Positions 58,262-64,000 of a stretch of 64,000 bases of DNA are shown here, piece after piece. The DNA is taken from the NCBI RefSeq assembly GCF_002483205.1, contig NZ_DLHM01000007.1, positions 1,181,334-1,245,333 on the forward strand, given 5' to 3'. This DNA is from Flavihumibacter sp. UBA7668 (lineage in GTDB: Bacteria; Bacteroidota; Bacteroidia; Chitinophagales; Chitinophagaceae). Within the stretch, counting starts at the first letter, position 1; the number at the start of each line of letters is the position of its first letter. The position numbers were made by a program, and so were the translations under genes. The notes beneath the pieces are model-generated. The model saw only the letters and a list, made by a program, of their open reading frames with translations, made no database searches and had not been told where the DNA came from.

Positions 58262-59971
58262 TTACAGTATTTGGATGTTTATGCCCAACTTTTCTATTGC
58301 TGGTATATTGTGTGCAGAAATCGAAGGGGCAGAAATGACAAGATGGTTTCTCGGTCGGCTAATCGCAACGTATTTAATTCGATGCTCCTCATCATTTTCC
58401 AGGTCTGGCTTCAAAAAGAACGAAAGTTCCGCCATTTCATTGAATTGACCTTTTTCGTCTTTATCTAATACAAGCAGCACTGTCTCAAATTCTTCGCCCT
58501 TAGATTTATGAATCGTCCGATGGTTGCCGGCTTCATAGAGATTCTTTACTGCAGCAGCCATGAAATCATATTCGGTCGTTTCATAAAATGTTTTTGCTGC
58601 TCCTTTAGATAATTTTGATAGCAGCATTGTTCCTTCATTGTTCAATAGGTTATATAGATCAATCACTTTTTTCCCACTATATTGACTATAGTTATCGAGC
58701 AACAACTTGAGACATTTTAGCGATCTCTTTTTGTCTAAATCAGATTTTTTGTAATTAAATAGTTTTTCTATCGTTTTCAATGCGTCTTTAAAATAGCCCA
58801 TTCTTGCATTTTCTACAGCTTTGGTAGCGTTAGATACAGCACGTCTTCGCGTTGAGTTGCCATCCTTTTCCTTCAGTTCGATCAGTAAGTTCTTTTGAAT
58901 TGAGGCGGCAATGCCTTTTTTCAGGCTATTGGCCGTCAGGTTTTCCCTACATAAAGAGACTACTTGTCTGCCTGCATGCGTAGCTTCCGTCCATTGTAGC
59001 GCTGCAGCTTTATCTCCTATAACCATCGTGATTGACGTGTGACTTTCACCTCGCTTTGCATCCTGATATAATGTCGGACGAATCTTGTTCAAAAGATCGA
59101 CAATTTGATTACTACTTCTATGATTGTCTTTAATTTCAAACAACTTCATTCCCGGTAATGTGAAAGCTTTTAGTTGGCCGGGAACAGCACCTAAGAACTT
59201 ATATATCGACTGTGCTTCATCGCCCACAATGCCTACAATAGTTTCTTTTTGGCCAATTAGTCTAAGTATCTCAATTTGAATGGGGCTCGTATCCTGAAAT
59301 TCATCTACTATAAAATATGGAAACTGTGCTCTTAATACTTCTAGGGCAAATGGTAGTTTTTTAATAATCTGGTGGCTGAAAAAAAGTATGTCGTCATGAT
59401 GCAGCAACCCTTTTTTCCAAACCATTCTTTTGTAAATCCAATAGCTATCAGGTTTAAAGTTATATTTCCCGGATTTCTGAGGATAGGGAGGCAATGGCGC
59501 CAAATCTCCATTACCGTCAAATTTCCATCTCAGCCTTTCGAAAGCGCTTGCTATATCACCGTCATCGAGGTAAGTTTGGGCTGTTGTTGATTTCCATTCT
59601 TTTAGAAATTGATAGCCGGAGAACAAAATGTCATCATGTCCGTCAATGGCCTCCGCCTTCAAATCATACTCATCCGCTATAAGATGGACATACGGCTTTA
59701 CAATATATTTATATAAAAAGCTGTGAATGGTACTTATTTCCAATCTGCCACCGTGATCGCCTGCCCGTTTCAGAATGGTTTCAGTAGCAACATTCGTAAA
59801 TGTGATGCAGGCAATTTTTCGACAAATCTGTAACCTTTGTGAGTTGTTCAACACGTTTCTAATATGGTTTACTAAAAAACGCGTTTTGCCGGCACCAGGG
59901 CCGGCAAAGACTTTGAAATGGCATTCAATGTCTGATAGGTGATGGTTTGCGTCAATAATCTCTATGGACAT
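58262..59971 (-). CDS. gajB: Gabija protein GajB, UvrD-like helicase
   Basis: GajB is the helicase partner of GajA in the Gabija anti-phage system. The SF1 helicase motifs are intact: Walker A AGPGAGKT (23-30), motif Ia ITFTNVATETI, Walker B DEFQD (223-227), motif III GDEAQSIYKF (250-259), and motif VI KYVAISRPRNHLVIS near the C-terminus. At 569 residues it fits the family. Its start overlaps the gajA stop by 10 bases, indicating coupled translation. Confidence 0.93.
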   Translation of the reverse strand: MSIEIIDANHHLSDIECHFKVFAGPGAGKTRFLVNHIRNVLNNSQRLQICRKIACITFTNVATETILKRAGDHGGRLEISTIHSFLYKYIVKPYVHLIADEYDLKAEAIDGHDDILFSGYQFLKEWKSTTAQTYLDDGDIASAFERLRWKFDGNGDLAPLPPYPQKSGKYNFKPDSYWIYKRMVWKKGLLHHDDILFFSHQIIKKLPFALEVLRAQFPYFIVDEFQDTSPIQIEILRLIGQKETIVGIVGDEAQSIYKFLGAVPGQLKAFTLPGMKLFEIKDNHRSSNQIVDLLNKIRPTLYQDAKRGESHTSITMVIGDKAAALQWTEATHAGRQVVSLCRENLTANSLKKGIAASIQKNLLIELKEKDGNSTRRRAVSNATKAVENARMGYFKDALKTIEKLFNYKKSDLDKKRSLKCLKLLLDNYSQYSGKKVIDLYNLLNNEGTMLLSKLSKGAAKTFYETTEYDFMAAAVKNLYEAGNHRTIHKSKGEEFETVLLVLDKDEKGQFNEMAELSFFLKPDLENDEEHRIKYVAISRPRNHLVISAPSISAHNIPAIEKLGINIQIL

Positions 59972-62028
59972 GTCCAGTCAATTGCGTCAGTTAAGTATTG
60001 AGGTACATCGAATTTAACAGTCGGATTCGCTATCAGGTTCTGCTCCAATTTGTCTGCTAACTCAAGCGCATTGCCGCCTTTTCCAACGCTATTCAGGTAA
60101 CGTGCTGCCAGCAGAGCTTTCATCTTTGAGTCGGAATTCCAATGTGCCGCTTTACAGGCGGTCAATGATTTCAGAATCCGGTCATTTTCTGCGCTTTTTA
60201 TCATCATGTTATTTGATGCAATGAAGGCGACATCCTTTTTTTCACCATAAGCTTTTATTAGTTTTTGCAATTCATCCTGATTGCTGGTGCTGTCGGTCAA
60301 TAATAAGGGACAGGTTGGATTGGTAAACATCAACTCATATTCTAGCGTTTTACCGTAGTTGCTATCCTGTGAAAAGAAACGAATAGTTTGGTGTGTGGCA
60401 TATTTTGTCATTAATGAACTCGCATGCGAAGAATACTCATAGGCGGTATCTTCATTTACTTCGAACGGATAGCATTTCTTATGATTATCGCTACTTCCAA
60501 TCAGTTTTCTTGCCGGATCACGATCAGTAATACATGCTACTTTTTTGTGGATAGTATGATCTTTAGTGCTGTCAAAGAGGGTCAAAAAATGCTCGAAGTA
60601 ACGACCACCCACATGAATCACCACAGTATGACTATCTTCCAATGACTTTGCTTTATATTTTGCGAGCGTTGGTAAAAGCAGTTGTTCCGCGATTCCTTCA
60701 ACCAGAATAATATTTTTTGCAAAAAGCATATCCGACCTTGTCGCGTCTAAAAACCGCTGTACATAAGCTTTTGCATTTTTCCCTGCAGTCGAATCTTCGA
60801 AAACGTTACCAGGATACCCAATATTCAGCGACCCATCTGAACGGCCGTGAAGACAAATGATCTGATCTAATCCGACAGCGGCAGTTATGTTTGTGGAATG
60901 AGTACTGATGAAAACCTGCCGAGCTTTTTGGTTGGAATTGCTGTGCAGAAATTTTAAAAATTTATATTGAAGGGATGGATGCAGATGTGCTTCCGGCTCT
61001 TCAATCACGAGTACGGGGAATACTTTCGCGTTACTGCCCAGGTAATCCCCATTGATATCTACCTGCATTTTGGCCAGTAGCAGGGACATGTAAATGAGGT
61101 TATTATAGCCAAGGCCATTATGTGTAGCGGGTATTTCGATACCTGTGCTATAGGATATAATCAATCGAAGTGCAGAATATAACTCCACTTCAGATAATTG
61201 ACCATCAAACTCTGGTTTTGCGCTATTAAAGGAAGCCCCGGTTTCTTCGGCATATTTCATTATGTGCTCGCGTCCCTTTTCCATTCTATTGCGCAGTTGT
61301 GTAATAAGCTGTTGTGCTCCTTGGGAAAACGTTAGTTTGTGGGTTGAAATTTCAGATCGTTTGAGTGCAATGGCTTTCGCTTTGTCATTTTTTATTTCGT
61401 AGTCCATGAAGAAGTCAATAACTTCTCTAAGAAGAGTATTTCGCCCGGTAAACATATCACGTTCAACATCGCGTATGGCATTTAGAAACTGATAATCGAA
61501 TTTATTAAGCGAGTCCGAATCGGCTGTGGTCTGAAGGTCCGCATTTCCTCCATATATTTTTACAACATATTTTCTCAGAAAATCGTGTTTTATTCTTATC
61601 CAGGCATCTTTTCTATCATCCTGTTTCACCTTACCCATTTCCTGCTGGTATTCTTCATGCTCACTTTCGGGAAGAAAAAAAGTATAGGTCAATAGTGCTG
61701 TATAGGGATCCTGTAAAGCAATCAACCATGGAGCGACTGTTATTAAATCATCACTCATCAGGTCCTCTCCGGGGCTTTGGATAATCGTGAGAGAGATTGT
61801 TACTTTGGGTGGAATTGTAATGAGATCAGAGAAGGGAATATTCTTGTTAAAGTCATCTACTTCCAGCCTTCGACTGGTTTTGTTATCCAGTATCAACGAT
61901 AAACTTTTTAGCAGGTTGGTCTTCCCTGCATTGTTATGGCCTATAATTACATTAACGCCTTCTTTGAATTCAACGGTGGTGTCCTGAAAATTTCTGAATC
62001 CCTGTATGCGGATACTTTTTATGTACAT
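59962..62028 (-). CDS. gajA: Gabija protein GajA, OLD-family ATPase/nuclease
   Basis: GajA is an OLD-family protein with an ABC-type ATPase and a Toprim nuclease; with GajB it blocks phages by cutting DNA. Walker A IIGHNNAGKTNLL is at residues 27-39, Walker B and signature region near EEPEAHLHPSLQYKFL, followed by FISTHSTNI. The Toprim domain has the glutamate in ILVEGIAEQLLLP (E444) and the acidic pair in TDRD (D502, D504). The start was placed at MYIKSIRIQGFRNF; the frame is open to 62079. It is divergent from the ptuA remnant. Confidence 0.94.
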   Translation of the reverse strand: MYIKSIRIQGFRNFQDTTVEFKEGVNVIIGHNNAGKTNLLKSLSLILDNKTSRRLEVDDFNKNIPFSDLITIPPKVTISLTIIQSPGEDLMSDDLITVAPWLIALQDPYTALLTYTFFLPESEHEEYQQEMGKVKQDDRKDAWIRIKHDFLRKYVVKIYGGNADLQTTADSDSLNKFDYQFLNAIRDVERDMFTGRNTLLREVIDFFMDYEIKNDKAKAIALKRSEISTHKLTFSQGAQQLITQLRNRMEKGREHIMKYAEETGASFNSAKPEFDGQLSEVELYSALRLIISYSTGIEIPATHNGLGYNNLIYMSLLLAKMQVDINGDYLGSNAKVFPVLVIEEPEAHLHPSLQYKFLKFLHSNSNQKARQVFISTHSTNITAAVGLDQIICLHGRSDGSLNIGYPGNVFEDSTAGKNAKAYVQRFLDATRSDMLFAKNIILVEGIAEQLLLPTLAKYKAKSLEDSHTVVIHVGGRYFEHFLTLFDSTKDHTIHKKVACITDRDPARKLIGSSDNHKKCYPFEVNEDTAYEYSSHASSLMTKYATHQTIRFFSQDSNYGKTLEYELMFTNPTCPLLLTDSTSNQDELQKLIKAYGEKKDVAFIASNNMMIKSAENDRILKSLTACKAAHWNSDSKMKALLAARYLNSVGKGGNALELADKLEQNLIANPTVKFDVPQYLTDAIDWTCP

Positions 62029-62238
62029 CGAATTGGTGGATTGGTTTAATGGTTCGTTCAGCAAAAGTACCATTTTCAATTGTTAGAAACTTTAAGTTAA
62101 TTGCACCGTGAGCCAGCTACGGGTGAAGATAATTTTTTCATTTATTTGCCTTAAGTAAGGAAGTTTGTGCGTAGTTGTTTATCTTGCAATCGATTGATAT
62201 ATAATGGGTTGCTATTTTATTGATATCTAATACTCAAG
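62029..62238. promoter_or_regulatory. Divergent control region between gajA and ptuA
   Basis: The 210-base gap should hold promoters for both defence modules. A 10-base palindrome CAATCGATTG lies at 62187-62196, and TATCTTG at 62180-62186 resembles a -7 box on the plus strand. Nothing is certain here. Confidence 0.35.
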
Positions 62239-63567
62239 ATGGAGGTTCGCCACATACATATTTCTAATTTCAGGGGTTTCGAAGAGCGTAGCTTTGAATT
62301 TAAGTCCAAGTTTTCAGTTGCGATTGGAAACAATGGCGTGGGCAAGTTCAGCTTATTGAATGCCCTCCAGGTAGGTCTGGGTGCTATACTTTAATATATT
62401 CCAACTTTACCAGCAAATTATATTTTTCGAAGGCAATTTAGAAAAGGAGAAAGGTTTGTAAAATTTGATCCCGAGCGTAGAGATTTTATTGCCAATAGGG
62501 AAAACCCTTCCATAAAGATAGTCGGAAGTTGGTACCATAATGATCATGACGATGAAATTCCTGAATCCATCATGTGGGAGCGGCATTATCTGCTAAGTAA
62601 TAGCACAAAACATAATAGATCCCATTCGGCTCAAGTCGTTTACTATGGAAATTTTTTATATGAGAACCATGGGGCTAAACCTCATGTGTTATTTCCAATC
62701 TTAGCGAATTTCTATATTAATCGTACTAATGCACAAGTTCGAAGAGTCGACAAAAGATGGAAAAGGATGTCTCGGCTTGAAAAAGGATATTATGCTGCTT
62801 TAGGAGATAGTGTAGATTTCACCGGAGTATATGAATGGCTTTACTCTTACAATACACTCATTAGAGACGGTAAAGAATTTGAGGGTACTAAAGATGCTAT
62901 GTTCGGGTGCATCAAAAAAGCGATACCATTTATTAAAGAAATCGAGTTCAATTCTAAGTACCACGAATTTGAAGTGCTTGTCGATTTTGAAGATGGACAA
63001 CCTGTAGAAAGAAAGCTAGCTTCTTTCCTGAGCGATGGAATGAAGGCTGTTTTAAACATGGTAGCTGAAATTGCTTATCGATGCGTTTTGTTGAATGGCA
63101 AGTTGGGTCAAAATGCCATTGTTGATAGCCCTGGGATTGTATTAATTGATGAAATAGATATGCATCTTCATCCTAAATGGCAAAAAAGAATAGTGGCAGA
63201 TCTTAAAAATGCTTTTCCCAAGTTGCAATTCATTGTAACCACTCATTCTCCTTTTATTGTTCAGAGCCTGAAGTCAGATGAGCTTCTAATTTTAGACTTC
63301 GATAAGGTAGAAGGACTGGATGAGGATCCGAACCGACATAGTATAGAGGAAGTTTCTACCGGCGAAATGGGCGTACCTAACGTAGAGCGCAGCCAGTTAT
63401 TTCTTAAGATGCAAAATGAAGCAAAAGAATATTTTGATTTGATAAAAAACAAATCGGATAAAGAGTCGATTGCAAAAGCAAAAAGAAAGCTTGATGAGTT
63501 GAGAATTAGATTTAATAGTGATCCGGCGTATGTTGCATTATTGGAATCCGAGATGAAGGAGAGTTAA
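62239..63567 (+). pseudogene. ptuA: Septu PtuA ATPase, interrupted by an in-frame stop
   Basis: The frame starts MEVRHIHISNFRGFEE with a Walker A GNNGVGKFSLL (30-40) in which the normal Ser/Thr after GK is Phe. A TAA at 62392-62394 (codon 52) then ends translation. The same frame continues open for 391 codons with an intact Walker B/His region (IVLIDEIDMHLHPKWQ, then IVTTHSPFIVQSL). The natural protein was therefore about 442 residues. Restart at 62572 would give a 331-residue form without Walker A. Both changes can be explained by C-to-T transitions. PtuA normally acts with PtuB. Confidence 0.85.
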
Positions 63568-63569
63568 CC

Positions 63570-63914
63570 ATGAGACCAGTCGTAAAATCTGTTCGTAACG
63601 ATGCTTTGGGCAACCCTCTCACATTTGCCGACTGGTCTGATGCTAAACCAGATTTAATTAACGAGATAGGATCTTTTTGTTCATTCTGCGAAAAATACAA
63701 TAGCCGCGCAGCACTTCATGTAGAGCATATTCTGGGTAAAAAGTGTAAGAATGCGGCTGGTGATTTGATATATGATCATCTAAAATTCAGCTGGGATAAT
63801 TTTCTGCTTGGATGTGTGAATTGCAATAGTGTGAAAGTAAATAAAGATGTTAATGTTCTAAATCCTTACATGCCTGTTTGTACCGATTCAATTATGTACC
63901 ACCATTCCGGGTGA
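63570..63914 (+). CDS. ptuB: Septu PtuB HNH nuclease, truncated
   Basis: The 114-residue product has the HNH signature of PtuB: CSFCEKYNSRAALHVEHILG and then NFLLGCVNCNSVK. It begins 2 bases after the ptuA stop. Family members continue well beyond this point; here the sequence diverges from coding-like content near residue 104 (PYMPVCTD), where repeated TGTACC elements begin. The gene is therefore probably cut by an insertion and non-functional. Confidence 0.75.
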   Translation: MRPVVKSVRNDALGNPLTFADWSDAKPDLINEIGSFCSFCEKYNSRAALHVEHILGKKCKNAAGDLIYDHLKFSWDNFLLGCVNCNSVKVNKDVNVLNPYMPVCTDSIMYHHSG

Positions 63915-64000
63915 AAACTGTACCACTCAGTAGGGGTGTAAATGTAGTTTCATTTTAGATAAATATGCTTTGATATTTATGCCTTTTAAAACCTACTACT
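63879..64000. mobile_element. Possible end of an IS21-type element, running off the window
   Basis: TGTACC occurs at 63879, 63895 and 63919 within 46 bases, starting where ptuB loses its normal sequence. Multiple short terminal repeats with TGTACC are typical of IS21-family ends in Bacteroidota (recalled, not checked). No transposase lies in the window. Confidence 0.4.

Overview
The window looks like a chromosome segment of a member of the Bacteroidota, most likely Chitinophagaceae or a close relative (inference). Supporting signs are a SusC/SusD starch locus, type IX secretion tails, a split metH, ribosomal protein THX, a DUF4286 gene, and promoters of the Bacteroidota type (TAnnTTTG at -7, TTG about 19-21 bases upstream) with no clear Shine-Dalgarno sites. 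Many -7 boxes lie only 3-12 bases before the start codon, so leaderless or very short-leader mRNAs seem common.

Bases 1-5,950 hold housekeeping and unknown genes (mnmD, an AlkA-type glycosylase, a membrane-bound patatin, obgE). Bases 6,000-13,080 hold a phenylacetate degradation cluster on the minus strand: a TetR regulator, paaE, paaABCD, paaG, paaI, a membrane protein and paaY. Three related palindromes are likely operators. Bases 13,130-22,410 carry a PfkB sugar kinase, a lamin-tail surface protein, asd with what reads as a textbook attenuator, DUF2461, a UbiD-family decarboxylase, a NUMOD4/HNH protein and ligA.

Bases 22,440-32,940 form a starch utilisation locus: a secreted GH13 amylase, a Nudix-related regulator with a degraded catalytic box, and SusC, SusD, SusE-like and SusF-like proteins. 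Nearly identical palindromes precede the amylase and susC. Bases 32,970-52,400 are mostly conserved genes: HD hydrolase, rplM-rpsI-rpsB-tsf, an ABC exporter, pyrH, pdxH, THX, HU, exonuclease III, LOG protein, CPBP protease, SMR exporter, split metH with a long structured leader, and recR. A family of about 22-base repeats making long hairpins fills three gaps between convergent genes.

The accessory part starts at tRNA-Arg(CCT), 53,814-53,888. A copy of the tRNA 3' end lies about 340 bases downstream, as expected of an integration scar. AT-rich remains of polymorphic-toxin tips and putative immunity genes follow, then an Rhs core fragment, an orphan AbiEi/DUF6088 antitoxin-like gene behind a 12-base-arm palindrome, and a small helix-turn-helix protein. 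Next is a complete Gabija anti-phage pair (gajA-gajB). Divergent from it is a Septu pair that looks dead: ptuA has an in-frame stop and an altered Walker A, and ptuB is cut short at what looks like an IS21-type end running off the window. No rRNA, CRISPR array or integrase gene was seen.
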